This document shows, in pieces, positions 23,706-33,057 of a DNA stretch of 35,670 nucleotides. The DNA lies in assembly GCA_013288845.1 (NCBI GenBank), contig JABDBB010000008.1, positions 1 to 35,670 of the forward strand, given 5' to 3'. A program made the translations under genes and the position numbers. The notes under the pieces were generated by a model. That model was given only the letters and a program-made list of their open reading frames with translations. It searched no databases and was not told the origin of the DNA. The stretch comes from Chlamydiota bacterium (GTDB taxonomy: Bacteria; Chlamydiota; Chlamydiia; Chlamydiales; Criblamydiaceae). The stretch's first letter is position 1, and each line of letters opens with the position of its first letter.

Positions 23706-24416
23706 ATGGGAAGCATCATCATAAAAGGAGCCTCATTCAAAGGAGAGGTGAAATTTGATAACATCCCTCTTTATTTAACAGTAAAATCCGAGAAAATTGA
23801 GGGCGAAATCAAAATTCTATGTAGTGCCGAATCCAAAGCTTTTTTTGTTTTCGTGGCTTACAATAAACAGGGGCAATTTCAATTAGAATTAGACAACATC
23901 AGTTCTTTATCCATAACAGCAACTTCTTCCTCAAATTTTGATATAGAAACTGATCAACATACTTATCAGTTCAGGCACCAAAAATTTGACTCCAAACAAT
24001 CTCTCTGTTTCAAGTCGGTCAACCTCCCGTTACCTTATATCAATATCGAGAAAATAACTTCTCAAGCTTCTTATGTGTCTTTATCAGAAAAGGTAACAAT
24101 CTTCAATGCTCGGGTCTATTTTAATAAGGGGTCGCAATCTTCAATTTATTACTTACAAAAACATAAAACTATTTTTTCTTATAATTTTATTTGGAACTAT
24201 TCGAATGAGTTAAAAAAGGAACTTATTTTAATTACCGGGAATAAAGTTCCCTGCGAAGTAATAAAAACATTAAATCTGTCTTATGAGGAAATACCAAAAA
24301 ATCCGATTATAGTGCCGACGGATGAATGTAATCGCTTTGTCATAGAGATCCCTGAGGAGGATAAGGACAAGCTTATATCAAATCTCGAGTCCCGACTATT
24401 TACTGTCTTTGATTAA
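23706..24416 (+). CDS. Unrecognised protein, right flank of paralog island
   Basis: The 236-residue protein is a paralog of the 18076 product: ASFKGEVKFDNIPLYL versus ASFEGNLLFEDTPLFL, AESKAFFVFV versus SESKTFSVFI, and SLSEKVTIFNARVYF versus SLSDKVTIVNSKVIL. It looks beta-rich and soluble, with no signal peptide. CGGGAT lies before the ATG. Its last 21 bases overlap the end of the convergent 24396 gene. Same orientation as its paralog, with the - strand array between them. Function unknown. Confidence 0.65.
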   Translation: MGSIIIKGASFKGEVKFDNIPLYLTVKSEKIEGEIKILCSAESKAFFVFVAYNKQGQFQLELDNISSLSITATSSSNFDIETDQHTYQFRHQKFDSKQSLCFKSVNLPLPYINIEKITSQASYVSLSEKVTIFNARVYFNKGSQSSIYYLQKHKTIFSYNFIWNYSNELKKELILITGNKVPCEVIKTLNLSYEEIPKNPIIVPTDECNRFVIEIPEEDKDKLISNLESRLFTVFD

Positions 24417-24761
24417 AAAACGGTGAAAAAAGCGATGGAAAATCGGCGCAAAAAGGATGGCGATGACGGCCAGAAAAATGACTCCGCTAAAAAGAGCATA
24501 AGTTCCTGCAAAGATTTTCCCTCCGGTTGTTTTGATTGTATCTGCCGGTCCCATTCCGGATAAAATCATGGCCGCATTTTCGTAAGCATCCACGATGCTC
24601 ATTTTTTCAAAGTACATGTAACCTGCCATGCCTAATGCAAGAGAAAGCAAAATAATTGCCAGGCCTATGATAAAATTTAGAATTATTCGTTTGATGAATA
24701 GTCCCATGGGTGCCAGTTGACGATATTTTCTTTCTTCCGGCGATTGTTCTTTTGATGCCAT
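24396..24761 (-). CDS. Two-TM channel-like membrane protein
   Basis: The 121-residue protein has two membrane helices (FIIGLAIILLSLALGMAGYM and YALFSGVIFLAVIAILFAPI) flanking SGMGPADTIKTTGGKIFAG, and ends FHRFFHRFLI. The layout and the GGKIFAGTYALFSGVIFL stretch resemble the pore-to-inner-helix half of two-TM potassium channels (Ion_trans_2), but the TxGYG-type selectivity filter is replaced by SGMGP, so K+ selectivity is not expected. It begins 2 bp after the alkyl sulfatase gene ends, so the two are probably cotranslated. The role is unknown. Confidence 0.6.
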   Translation of the reverse strand: MASKEQSPEERKYRQLAPMGLFIKRIILNFIIGLAIILLSLALGMAGYMYFEKMSIVDAYENAAMILSGMGPADTIKTTGGKIFAGTYALFSGVIFLAVIAILFAPIFHRFFHRFLIKDSK

Positions 24762-24763
24762 AT

Positions 24764-26740
24764 TTATGCCTTTACGGGTTCAACGATGTTAAACCAAGGA
24801 TTAAAGTTATCAAATAAAGAGAAAAATATGTTGAGCAATTGCCCGTTTCCCTGTATGGATATTTTCTTCGATTCTATTAAGTCTTTCAATTTAGCTTTCT
24901 GTAAAATAAGAGAATTGAATGTAGACCGACTTAAGGTAATGGAAAAATTCGCATTGTCTGTATTTTTTCCGGGGAAATAGTTGAGCACCCCGTTTTTGAT
25001 TTGTAGAATATACTTTTGATTGGTGTCCGGTAGATTAAAATTTACCGTCATCGCATTTTGAGCCGCTTTAGGACCGTTAAGTTTTATGGCTAAGTAATCA
25101 AAAAAGCTTTCCATAGGCATTGCAGATACCATATCAGGACTGTTAGGACTCAACATTTGTTCGGGATGCACCCCTTCGCGTAGTTCTTTTGCGCCTGTTA
25201 AGTAGAAATTGCGCCAAGTTCCGTTTTCAGATTGATAACCAAGTTGTTCTAAAGTATCAGCCAATAAAGATTTTGCATTTTTATTATCGGGTTCTGCATA
25301 TACGACATAATTAAGAACTTGGGCGACCCATCGATAGTTCCCCTGTTCATAATCCGTTTTGGCTTTATCTAAAATAGCCTCGGAGCCACCCATATATTCC
25401 ACCTGTTTTTTGCCGGCTTCGACGTCGGGTAATTGGTGGAGGGTCGAAGGATTTCCGCTGAACCAACCTAAATAAAAATTATACACCGATTTTGCATTAT
25501 GATTTAAGCTGCCGTAATAGCCACGGTTGTACCATTCTTTGGCTAAGCTATCCGGCATTTTGATCATTTCTCCGATCTCCGTCATGTTGTAACCCTGATT
25601 GGCTAAACGAAGAGTCTGATCGTGGATATATTTATACATATCTCTTTGTTTTTCGAGGAAGTCGATACAATTTGTATTTCCCCATTTAGGCCAATGGTGT
25701 TGGGCAAATACAACTTCTGTTTGCGGGCCGAACATCTCTATTGCTTCATTTAAATAGCTTGCCCATGCTTTTGCGTCTCGGATTTTTGCTCCGCGAAGAG
25801 TATAGAGGTTATGCATTGTGTGGGTCGCATCTTCAGCTGCAGCCAGAGCTTTGAAGTCCGGCAGGAAAAACAACATTTCGGCCGGAGCTTCCGATCCGGG
25901 AGCCATTAAGAAGACAAACTTTACTCCGTCAATCTCCCTTTTTTCCCCGGTTTTGGTGATAAAATCTGTAGGAAGAATTAAAGTCATCTCCCCTTTCGAA
26001 GTGGTCAATCCTAATCCGGCTGACATTTGTCCCTTCGGACCGGGAGTAAGCAATGCGCCATACATATACATCGCTCTTCTTCCCATCACATTTCCCGCCA
26101 TCACATTTTCATCCAGAGCAGCTTCCGTGAAACCTGCCGGAGCAAATACTTTTACTTTTCCTGCATCTACCTCTTCCTGCGAGATGACCCCTTTTACTCC
26201 GCCGAAATGATCGGCATGGCTATGTGAATAAATGACTGCTCTGATGGGTTTTTTAGGGCGATTTTGATAATATAATTCTAAAGCGGCTTTTCCTGTTTCT
26301 TTTGAAAGTAAAGGATCTATGATGATGATACCGGTTTTTCCTTCTATGATTGTCATATTGGATAAATCGGCTCCGCGAACCTGGTAGATATTCTCTGTTA
26401 CTTTAAAAAGTCCGGCCTTATCTAATATTTCCACCTGGCGCCACAAGCTTGGATTTACTGTAGCAGGTACGGGCGCATCCGGTTTCCGTTCGTTGATAAA
26501 ATCAAAAGCCGCTAAATCCCAAACAATGTCCCCTTTTTGATTTTTGATGATTCCTTTATCGGGAAGCGGACTGATCAATCCTCTCGAAGCATCGGCAAAA
26601 TCTTCGGTATTATCGAAGGGTAATTTACTGAGGACTTCCCGGTTCAATTCACTTGTGTATTTTGTCGCTTCGGCGGTCATTTGTGAGGGAAAAAGAAATC
26701 CTGTTAAAACAAATAAAGGCGGCAGAAATTTTTTATACAT
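24764..26740 (-). CDS. Secreted alkyl sulfatase (SdsA/BDS1-type, MBL fold)
   Basis: I choose the ATG at 26740 (658 residues), because GGAG sits 8 bp upstream; an ATG four codons earlier has none. A signal peptide (FLPPLFVLTGFLFPSQMTAEA) is followed by the metallo-beta-lactamase domain with the Zn motif HSHADH (His173, His175, Asp177, His178), then MHNLYTLRGAKIRDAKAW and FAQHHWPKWGN. An alkyl-sulfatase dimerisation domain follows (LNHNAKSVYNFYLGWFSGNP), and an SCP2-like lipid-binding domain ends the protein (MESFFDYLAIKLNGPKAAQN). Members hydrolyse primary alkyl sulfates to alcohols, which could feed fatty-acid oxidation; that link to the nearby fad genes is inference. Confidence 0.92.
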   Translation of the reverse strand: MYKKFLPPLFVLTGFLFPSQMTAEATKYTSELNREVLSKLPFDNTEDFADASRGLISPLPDKGIIKNQKGDIVWDLAAFDFINERKPDAPVPATVNPSLWRQVEILDKAGLFKVTENIYQVRGADLSNMTIIEGKTGIIIIDPLLSKETGKAALELYYQNRPKKPIRAVIYSHSHADHFGGVKGVISQEEVDAGKVKVFAPAGFTEAALDENVMAGNVMGRRAMYMYGALLTPGPKGQMSAGLGLTTSKGEMTLILPTDFITKTGEKREIDGVKFVFLMAPGSEAPAEMLFFLPDFKALAAAEDATHTMHNLYTLRGAKIRDAKAWASYLNEAIEMFGPQTEVVFAQHHWPKWGNTNCIDFLEKQRDMYKYIHDQTLRLANQGYNMTEIGEMIKMPDSLAKEWYNRGYYGSLNHNAKSVYNFYLGWFSGNPSTLHQLPDVEAGKKQVEYMGGSEAILDKAKTDYEQGNYRWVAQVLNYVVYAEPDNKNAKSLLADTLEQLGYQSENGTWRNFYLTGAKELREGVHPEQMLSPNSPDMVSAMPMESFFDYLAIKLNGPKAAQNAMTVNFNLPDTNQKYILQIKNGVLNYFPGKNTDNANFSITLSRSTFNSLILQKAKLKDLIESKKISIQGNGQLLNIFFSLFDNFNPWFNIVEPVKA

Positions 26741-27055
26741 ACGAAACTCCATAAAACATTATGAACTTGGTTTTACCGATGTATAGAAAATTTTACAATC
26801 AAAATATAGTCCCTTTGAAAAATGATATTTTTTCTTTATAAGACTCTAAAAACAAGCTTTTTGACTTGTAATTACTCGAAATTTTGCGGAAAATAGGCGG
26901 CAGCGGGTCAGGTGCATGACTAGAAGAGGAGGAAAAAGGATCGTATGTGCTTAACATTTTTAATTATTTATGTTAACCGCACTCCAAATGCTGCGCTCCC
27001 TCAATCTCTTCTTACTTAAATTGATAATTTTCAGTTATTTAATTAATTTAACCTA
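26741..27055. other. Intergenic region between alkyl sulfatase and fadJ
   Basis: About 315 bp without a convincing gene. It must hold the alkyl sulfatase promoter (- strand) and the 3' end of the fad operon, but I see no clear -35/-10 pair and no good T-tailed hairpin. A + strand AGGAGG is followed by a 23-codon frame from 26945, too short and unsupported to call. 26990-27014 resembles a sequence near 32448-32472 on the other strand. Confidence 0.5.
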
Positions 27056-29248
27056 TTACACACAGCAAAGTTCTTCTTTTTGCGGTTCTTTTTTAGGTTC
27101 TTGAGTCTTTTGAGAACCATAAAAAGAGTCAATTTGTGTCAGATGGCGACATGGGAGAAATCGCTCTCCGTATTTATTGGCAAATTCATTTAGCCGTTCA
27201 TTCACTTTTTTGAGTCCGATTTCATCGGCATATTTGAGGAGTCCGAATCGGAAAGGAGGAAATCCTATTCCGTACAGCAATCCGATATCGACATCTAAAG
27301 GATTTTGCACGACACCCTCTTCCAGGCATCTTGCAGCCTCATCGATCATTCCGAATATAAAACGATCTACAATTTCTTTATCATCAATATTTACTTTATG
27401 TTCGGAAATTTTATTGATCAAAGCGATTGCATCGGGATTGATTACATTTTTTGATGAATCATAAAGATAAAATCCTTTTCCTGATTTTTTTCCTAAGAAG
27501 CCCGCTTCCGCCATTTCTTTTCCGAGTTTAGGCGGGTGCATTCTTTCTCCGTATGTTTTGTACAATGATCCGAATACTTTGTATGCTATATCGTTGCCTA
27601 CTTCATCAGAAAGTCTGCAAGGACCCATGGGCATACCGAATTCCGTCATGACTCTGTCAAGTCGATCGATGCTGATTCCTTCTTGAAGCATCCAAGATGC
27701 CTCGTTGGCCGCTCTTGCAAAAATTCTATTCACAAGGAATCCCGGGCAATCTTTGACAACTAACGGAACTTTTTTAAATTCTTTGCATAGATTGATTGCT
27801 GTTGCGATAGTTTCCGGTGAAGTTTTTTCGCCGGGAACAATTTCGACTAAAGGCATACGATCGGGAGGATTAAAGAAGTGCATACCTAAAAATCGTTCCG
27901 GATATTTCATATCGCGGGACATTTCCGATATCGGGAGGGAGGAGGTATTGGATGCTATGATTGTACTTTCATTGACAACCCCTTCTAATTCGGCAAATAA
28001 CTTTCTTTTTAGGTCTAAATTTTCAGTAGCCGCTTCGATGACAATATCGACAGATTTGAATCCTGTGTAGTCAACGGTTCCTTCAGCTTTTAAAAACTTA
28101 CGTTCCACCTGGTGAGGTTTTAGTTTTCTCAGTTTTAAAAGAGTTTTATAGATAGCAAAAATAGATTCATACCCTTTACCCACAGTTTCCCATGAGACAT
28201 CTTTGAATCGAACCGGAATATCTTTATAGGTAAATAGCCAGGCGATGCCTGCGCCCATTGTGCCCGCTCCGATTACTGCGGCTCTTTTTATTTTCTTTCC
28301 TTGAACAGAGTCAAAATTTTTGGGACCTTTTTTCATTTGTTCCGTTGCGAAAAACAATTTGATCAGATTATCTGCGTAGCGAAATTCTTTTCCGATGGCA
28401 CCGATAAAGGTCGTAATTTCTTCTTCGAGACCCTTTTTTAAGTCTTTATTCACTGTTTTTTTAATTAAATTCAAGGCGAGGAGAGGCGCGGGATACAAGC
28501 CCTTTGTTTTATGAAGAATGTTATTTTTCGCCACTTTGAAGAGCACCATTTTCCCGATCGGATTTTTCTCCATAATAGTCTGATAAAAACCGGATTGTTT
28601 TCTTTGAGACAGTATTTTTTTCTTTTCCCCTTCATTTAGACAGCGCAGAACAAATTTTTTGAGGTAATCGTCGATAAATTCTTTCGGAATGATTGCGTCG
28701 GCAAATTTTATTTTATACGCTTTTTTTCCGTCGATATTTTTGCCTGATAGAATAATATTTAAAGCCTCTTCGATTCCGACAAGACGGGGTAAGCGCTGTG
28801 TTCCTCCCCAGCCCGGAAAAATTCCCAGTGAGACTTCAGGAAGACCGATTTGTGTTTTTTCGTTATCTGTCACAACTCTATAGTTGCAAGCCAAAGCTAA
28901 TTCTGTTCCGCCCCCTAAACAAATTCCGTCAATCAAGGCAATAGTAGGAAAGGGAAGTGATGACAATCGGTTAAATACCTCATGGCCTTTTCGTATAAAT
29001 TTTTCACACAAAGAAGGTTCTCTGAATCCCGGTTCAAAAGCTTTCAGATCGGCTCCTGCAATGAACTGATCCTCTTTTGCACTCCGGATTACTAAAACTT
29101 TAATCGCAGGATTGTTTTGTGCAATATTCAGAATGCTATTGAGTTCATCGAGCGCTTCCCAAGAGAGTTTATTTACTTTTTGACCCGGTAGATCAAAAGT
29201 CAAAAGAGCGATTCCTTCGGAATCAATTTGTAATGTAAAAGCGCCCAT
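27056..29248 (-). CDS. fadJ: Fatty-acid oxidation multifunctional enzyme (enoyl-CoA hydratase/3-hydroxyacyl-CoA dehydrogenase)
   Basis: I choose the ATG at 29248 (730 residues): it overlaps the fadI stop as TAATG and has GGAGG 8 bp upstream, although the frame is open to an ATG at 29296 inside fadI. The N-terminal crotonase domain has [11 protein letters not shown] and [18 protein letters not shown] with the catalytic Glu in [20 protein letters not shown]. The NAD-binding domain starts at about residue 325 with [15 protein letters not shown] and includes [12 protein letters not shown] and [17 protein letters not shown] 3HCDH C-terminal domain with [11 protein letters not shown] and [12 protein letters not shown] follows. 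Pairing with a FadI-type thiolase suggests FadJ rather than FadB. The C-terminus KEELCCV is unusual. Confidence 0.92.
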   Translation of the reverse strand: MGAFTLQIDSEGIALLTFDLPGQKVNKLSWEALDELNSILNIAQNNPAIKVLVIRSAKEDQFIAGADLKAFEPGFREPSLCEKFIRKGHEVFNRLSSLPFPTIALIDGICLGGGTELALACNYRVVTDNEKTQIGLPEVSLGIFPGWGGTQRLPRLVGIEEALNIILSGKNIDGKKAYKIKFADAIIPKEFIDDYLKKFVLRCLNEGEKKKILSQRKQSGFYQTIMEKNPIGKMVLFKVAKNNILHKTKGLYPAPLLALNLIKKTVNKDLKKGLEEEITTFIGAIGKEFRYADNLIKLFFATEQMKKGPKNFDSVQGKKIKRAAVIGAGTMGAGIAWLFTYKDIPVRFKDVSWETVGKGYESIFAIYKTLLKLRKLKPHQVERKFLKAEGTVDYTGFKSVDIVIEAATENLDLKRKLFAELEGVVNESTIIASNTSSLPISEMSRDMKYPERFLGMHFFNPPDRMPLVEIVPGEKTSPETIATAINLCKEFKKVPLVVKDCPGFLVNRIFARAANEASWMLQEGISIDRLDRVMTEFGMPMGPCRLSDEVGNDIAYKVFGSLYKTYGERMHPPKLGKEMAEAGFLGKKSGKGFYLYDSSKNVINPDAIALINKISEHKVNIDDKEIVDRFIFGMIDEAARCLEEGVVQNPLDVDIGLLYGIGFPPFRFGLLKYADEIGLKKVNERLNEFANKYGERFLPCRHLTQIDSFYGSQKTQEPKKEPQKEELCCV

Positions 29249-30528
29249 TATTCTACCTCCACGGAAATCGCTTGTCCTTGTCCGCCGCCGACACAAAGAG
29301 AGGCTATTCCCCTTTTTTTATTTCGATTTTTTAATTCTTTAAGAAGAGTCAATACAAGTCTTGCTCCGGAAGCTCCGAGCGGATGTCCCAAAGCGATGGC
29401 TCCGCCGTTTACATTTAATCGCTCTCTATCAATTTCTCCTAAAGGAGTATCCCGTTGCAGCTCTTTTTTAGAAAATTCAGGAGATGCCAATGCGCTAATT
29501 ACAGCGAGCACCTGCGCAGCAAACGCTTCGTTAATTTCAATCAGATCGTAATCTGCGAGTTTTTTCCCGTTTTTCTTCAGCAATTTTGAGATAGCATAGG
29601 CCGGTCCGAGACCCATTTTTGAAGGGGCCAAAGCGGCTACATCGTAGTCGTTGATGTATCCTAAAGGCTTAAGACCTAATTCTTTTGCTTTCGATTCGCT
29701 CATCAGCAACAGAGCGACAGCCCCGTCGGTCACCTGACTTGACGTCCCCGCTGTGACACTTCCGGTCAATTTATCGAATATAGGAGGCAATTGTTTTAAT
29801 CCTTCCTGCGTCTGATTATCCCGCGGACCGTCGTCATAGGTTTGGATTTTTCCGAATTTAGGAGGTAAAGGAATCGGAACAATTTCCTGTGCCAGTCGAC
29901 CGGACTTTATTGCCTGTGATGCTTTTTGCTGACTTCTGAAAGCAAATGAATCCTGTTGTTCTCTCGTGATTCGAAATTCTTTCGACAGGACTTCCGCTGT
30001 TTGTCCCATAGATAGTCCGCATAGAGGATCGGATATTTTCGGAACAACCGGAGCCAGAAAATTTAAGCGTAAACTAAACAGAACTTTGCATTTTTCTTTC
30101 AACGTTTTGGCTTTGGAGAATCTCATCAACCATTCCCGCATTTTATCGCTAAAAAGCACGGGGAATTTACTCATCGATTCACATCCTCCTACAATAAAGA
30201 CATTTCCCTCTTTAAGCCTTATTTTATTGCAGGCGGTGATGATGGCCTCTAAACCTGAAGCGCAATTTCTGTTTACCGTCATAGCGGGAACATGTTCCGG
30301 AAGTCCCCCTTTAACAGCCAGGACTCTGGCAATATTGGTGGCGTGCGCCGGTTGCAAAACATTTCCAAAAATCAGTTCATCGACGATATCCGGATTGATG
30401 CCGGTTTTTGCAATGAGCTCTCGGACAACTATAGCGCCTAAATCATCCGCTTCAATATCTTTCATTACGCCGTTGGCTTTGCAAAAAGGGGTCCGTACTC
30501 CGTCTATAATAGCTATTCGTTCGCTCAT
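29248..30528 (-). CDS. fadI: Acetyl-CoA acyltransferase (3-ketoacyl-CoA thiolase)
   Basis: This 426-residue thiolase cleaves 3-ketoacyl-CoA in beta-oxidation. It has the acyl-accepting Cys89 in [24 protein letters not shown], the catalytic His382 in [17 protein letters not shown] and Cys412 in SLCVGGGQG. Length and the insertion around residues 130-165 suit the FadI type, which pairs with FadJ; a FadA-type acetyl-CoA acetyltransferase is the alternative. Its ATG overlaps the stop of the acyl-CoA ligase gene (ATGA), GGAG lies 8 bp upstream, and its stop overlaps the fadJ start, so the three proteins are coupled in translation. Confidence 0.92.
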   Translation of the reverse strand: MSERIAIIDGVRTPFCKANGVMKDIEADDLGAIVVRELIAKTGINPDIVDELIFGNVLQPAHATNIARVLAVKGGLPEHVPAMTVNRNCASGLEAIITACNKIRLKEGNVFIVGGCESMSKFPVLFSDKMREWLMRFSKAKTLKEKCKVLFSLRLNFLAPVVPKISDPLCGLSMGQTAEVLSKEFRITREQQDSFAFRSQQKASQAIKSGRLAQEIVPIPLPPKFGKIQTYDDGPRDNQTQEGLKQLPPIFDKLTGSVTAGTSSQVTDGAVALLLMSESKAKELGLKPLGYINDYDVAALAPSKMGLGPAYAISKLLKKNGKKLADYDLIEINEAFAAQVLAVISALASPEFSKKELQRDTPLGEIDRERLNVNGGAIALGHPLGASGARLVLTLLKELKNRNKKRGIASLCVGGGQGQAISVEVE

Positions 30529-32285
30529 ATGGTCTCCTCAACATAAATCTTGTCTATCAATTGCCTATATTTTTTAAGGACATTTTCCCTTTTCATTTTC
30601 ATCGTCGGAGTCAATTCTCCGCCTTCAACGCTGGGGGCATTGGGAACAAATTTATATCCGCGAATCTGTTCCCAATGATTCAGATGCTGATTCAATCCGG
30701 TGAAAAGTCTGTCCATTTCTTCTTTAATAAAAGAGCTGTCGAGGAATTCTGCATCGGAAACCTGTTCTTTAGATTGATCCCGTTTCAGATTTTTTAATAC
30801 TTCGAAATCGGGAAACAGCAGGCAAGAGGCAAATTTTCTACCGTCAGCAACGACAACAGCCATATCGATTAAAGGGGCTTTACAAAGTTCCTGTTCAATA
30901 GGAACCGGAGCGATATATTCTCCCGTCGAGGTTTTGTATAGCTCTTTTATACGCCCTTCGATAGTAAGGTAACCGTCCGCGTCGATCTTGCCTTTATCCC
31001 CGGTTCTCAATAATCCTTCCGGGGTAAAAGCCTGTTTTGTCGCTTCTTCATTTTTATAGTACCCTTTCATCACCAACGGACCTTTTACTAAAATTTCCCC
31101 TTTTTCATCGATTTTGATCTCTATACTGTCAAAGGGAATTCCTACGGATCCTATTTTATTTTTTTCTAATCGATTGCAAGTCACGGTCGCTGCTTCGGTA
31201 AGTCCCCATCCTTCCAACATCGGAACGCCTATATGATTAAAAAATCGGCCCAATTGAGGATTTAAAGGGGCTCCGCCGGAGATCACCAATTCAATTTTTC
31301 CGCCCAAAGCTTCACGAAGATGTGAATACACAAGTTTATCTGCAATAGGAAGCATACATGCGGTGTAGAAATCATCTTCCCTATTCGCCACATTCACCGC
31401 CCATTCTCCTATAGTTTTTTTCACAAAAGAGGAGCGGCGAATTTTTGTAATAATTTTGTCATAAATTTTTTCGATGATCCGCGGAACAAGAACGAGAATA
31501 GTCGGCTGTAAGTTTTTGCATACGTCACCGATTGTCTTGATATCGCGAAGGTAATAGATCGGCACTCCCCAAACCATCATAAGAAAATTGATAGAGCGGG
31601 CAAAAATATGCGCAAGAGGCAAAACACTGAGATACACATCTTTGTCATGCGATCTGTGAAACGGATTTAAATGCACAAGACTGACCGCATTTCTATGAGT
31701 AAGCATCGCCCCTTTAGGCAATCCGGTGCTGCCGCTTGTATAGACAATCGTAGCAAGGTCATCAGGTTTGATCTCGTTCAACATTTTTTTAAACAGGTCG
31801 GGCTGATTTTTTTTGACTTCCCTCCCCTTTTTCACGAGATCGGAATATTTGATAGAGGGATCATGACAGTCTTCATCGAGCATATTGATTACGGTAGTGA
31901 ACGAATCCCGGTGATGGGCAAGCATTTGCCATTGTTCATCGCCTGCCACAAAAATGTATTTCAATCCTGTTTGTTCTATTTCAAATCCGAAATTTTCATC
32001 TGAAATATTGCCGAAAAGAGGAACGGTGATTCCACCGGCAAGCATAATAGCAAAATCGGAAAGGGTCCATCTTGTGGAGGAGCCGGCAAGAATTCCGACA
32101 GGACTTCCTTTGACGACCCCTATTTCGCGGAGCCCTAAAGTCAGATTTTCCAATTCCTCCATAAACTCAGAAACAGATGTGCTTTTCCATTCGCCTGAAA
32201 TAGTCTGATAATTCAAGAAGTTTCGATGTGTGTTTGTCTCCGATATATACCGTACGACTTCAGCTATCGAGCTAAAAGGCTTCAT
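30525..32285 (-). CDS. fadD: Long-chain fatty acid--CoA ligase (AMP-forming)
   Basis: The 586-residue adenylate-forming enzyme activates fatty acids to acyl-CoA. It shows the P-loop motif YTSGSTGLPKGAMLTHRN, GWGLTEAATVTC, the A8-type hinge LLRTGDKGKIDADGYLTIEGR, and KELYKTSTGEYIAPVPIEQEL with the likely catalytic C-terminal lysine region further on (ELTPTMKMKRENVLKKY). The KTSTGEYIAP string is typical of long-chain or bubblegum-type synthetases. TGAGGAAAAAAGATG gives its start. It is the first gene of fadD-fadI-fadJ. No acyl-CoA dehydrogenase or ETF gene is in the window. It could in principle also activate o-succinylbenzoate in place of the missing MenE, but it does not look like MenE. Confidence 0.92.
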   Translation of the reverse strand: MKPFSSIAEVVRYISETNTHRNFLNYQTISGEWKSTSVSEFMEELENLTLGLREIGVVKGSPVGILAGSSTRWTLSDFAIMLAGGITVPLFGNISDENFGFEIEQTGLKYIFVAGDEQWQMLAHHRDSFTTVINMLDEDCHDPSIKYSDLVKKGREVKKNQPDLFKKMLNEIKPDDLATIVYTSGSTGLPKGAMLTHRNAVSLVHLNPFHRSHDKDVYLSVLPLAHIFARSINFLMMVWGVPIYYLRDIKTIGDVCKNLQPTILVLVPRIIEKIYDKIITKIRRSSFVKKTIGEWAVNVANREDDFYTACMLPIADKLVYSHLREALGGKIELVISGGAPLNPQLGRFFNHIGVPMLEGWGLTEAATVTCNRLEKNKIGSVGIPFDSIEIKIDEKGEILVKGPLVMKGYYKNEEATKQAFTPEGLLRTGDKGKIDADGYLTIEGRIKELYKTSTGEYIAPVPIEQELCKAPLIDMAVVVADGRKFASCLLFPDFEVLKNLKRDQSKEQVSDAEFLDSSFIKEEMDRLFTGLNQHLNHWEQIRGYKFVPNAPSVEGGELTPTMKMKRENVLKKYRQLIDKIYVEETI

Positions 32286-32529
32286 CTTTTTTCCTCAAAT
32301 ATTTATATTCTATTTCACCTATAGCATATTCATGAATAAAATCTTATTAATCTATTAACAAAAATACATATTATTGATTATAAATGACTAAAAAATAAAA
32401 AGCATGACCGATAATTTATGCCGGTCCTTCAGAACTCTCTATTTTTCTAAGAGGAAATTGAGCGCGCGCAGCGTTAAGAGATAACCATTTACGTTTAGTG
32501 TTAGTTTAAGACATCTCCACAGTGTAAAG
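32286..32529. other. Intergenic region upstream of fadD
   Basis: About 244 A+T-rich bases between the - strand MepB-family gene's 3' end and fadD's start. It must hold the fad operon promoter. A TATGCTAT at the right distance is a possible -10 box on the - strand, without a good -35. A perfect 6-bp inverted repeat around the next gene's stop codon (GTAAAGCTACTTTAC) lacks a T tail. Nothing else is recognised. Confidence 0.4.
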
Positions 32530-33057
32530 CTACTTTACAGGTGATAGATGAAACAATTGTCGGATTTTGTTCAAGTCCGGCTGTTCGAAAGGAGGAATTT
32601 CAAAAAAATATACCGATTGCCATGCCGCAGTTTTTTGCGCCTGTTTACTATCGGTTGTATCCCATGTAGGATACACTCTTATTGCCCGTTTTCCCCCTTT
32701 ACCTGATTGAGAGAGAGCACCTTCCTTCAATAATGCGTCTTTCGGAAAAACAAATTGCCCTAAACGATCTCCTTTGCGCACGCTTATCACAAAAAAATCG
32801 ATCGGATCTTCAATATCAAAAGGCATGATGGGTCCGGATCCGATTCTTTTCCATAATGTGACAAAAAGGCCGGTTTTTGTCGGAGTAATTTTCGCGCTGC
32901 GGAATTTTATCCTCCGTTCATTCATAGAAAATTCGGCCGCTGCGTATTCTCTGCTTTCATTTTCCCGAACCGGATTTACCGGGAGAAGTCCGGCAGGCTC
33001 ATACGCCCTGTTTTTTGCTATAAGGAGATCGGGGTGAATAGAATCGAGAGAGTTCAT
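32530..33057 (-). CDS. MepB-family protein
   Basis: The 175-residue protein matches the MepB family, whose founding member is encoded in the staphylococcal mepRAB locus and whose function is unsettled. Visible landmarks are ESREYAAAEFSMNERRIKFR, SAKITPTKTGLFVTLWKR, GPIMPFDIEDPIDFFVISVR, GQFVFPKDALLKEG, and GKGGKRAIRVYPTWD followed by SKQAQKTAAWQ. The whole family length is covered. Its ATG overlaps the yggS stop (ATGA), so it is the last gene of the nfeD-floA-yggS operon. No repressor or MATE pump gene accompanies it here, unlike in staphylococci. Confidence 0.9.
   Translation of the reverse strand: MNSLDSIHPDLLIAKNRAYEPAGLLPVNPVRENESREYAAAEFSMNERRIKFRSAKITPTKTGLFVTLWKRIGSGPIMPFDIEDPIDFFVISVRKGDRLGQFVFPKDALLKEGALSQSGKGGKRAIRVYPTWDTTDSKQAQKTAAWQSVYFFEIPPFEQPDLNKIRQLFHLSPVK

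Noticed and set aside
26945-27016. 23-codon + strand frame after an AGGAGG
   Set aside because: Spacing to the ATG is too long, the product is featureless, and no neighbour supports it.
29249-29296. 16-codon N-terminal extension of FadJ ([14 protein letters not shown])
   Set aside because: It is an off-frame reading of the end of fadI; the ATG at 29248 has GGAGG upstream and a normal FadJ start.
30525-32285. Acyl-CoA ligase as the missing MenE
   Set aside because: It has the long-chain ligase signature and sits in the fad operon; MenE enzymes are shorter and usually lie with men genes.
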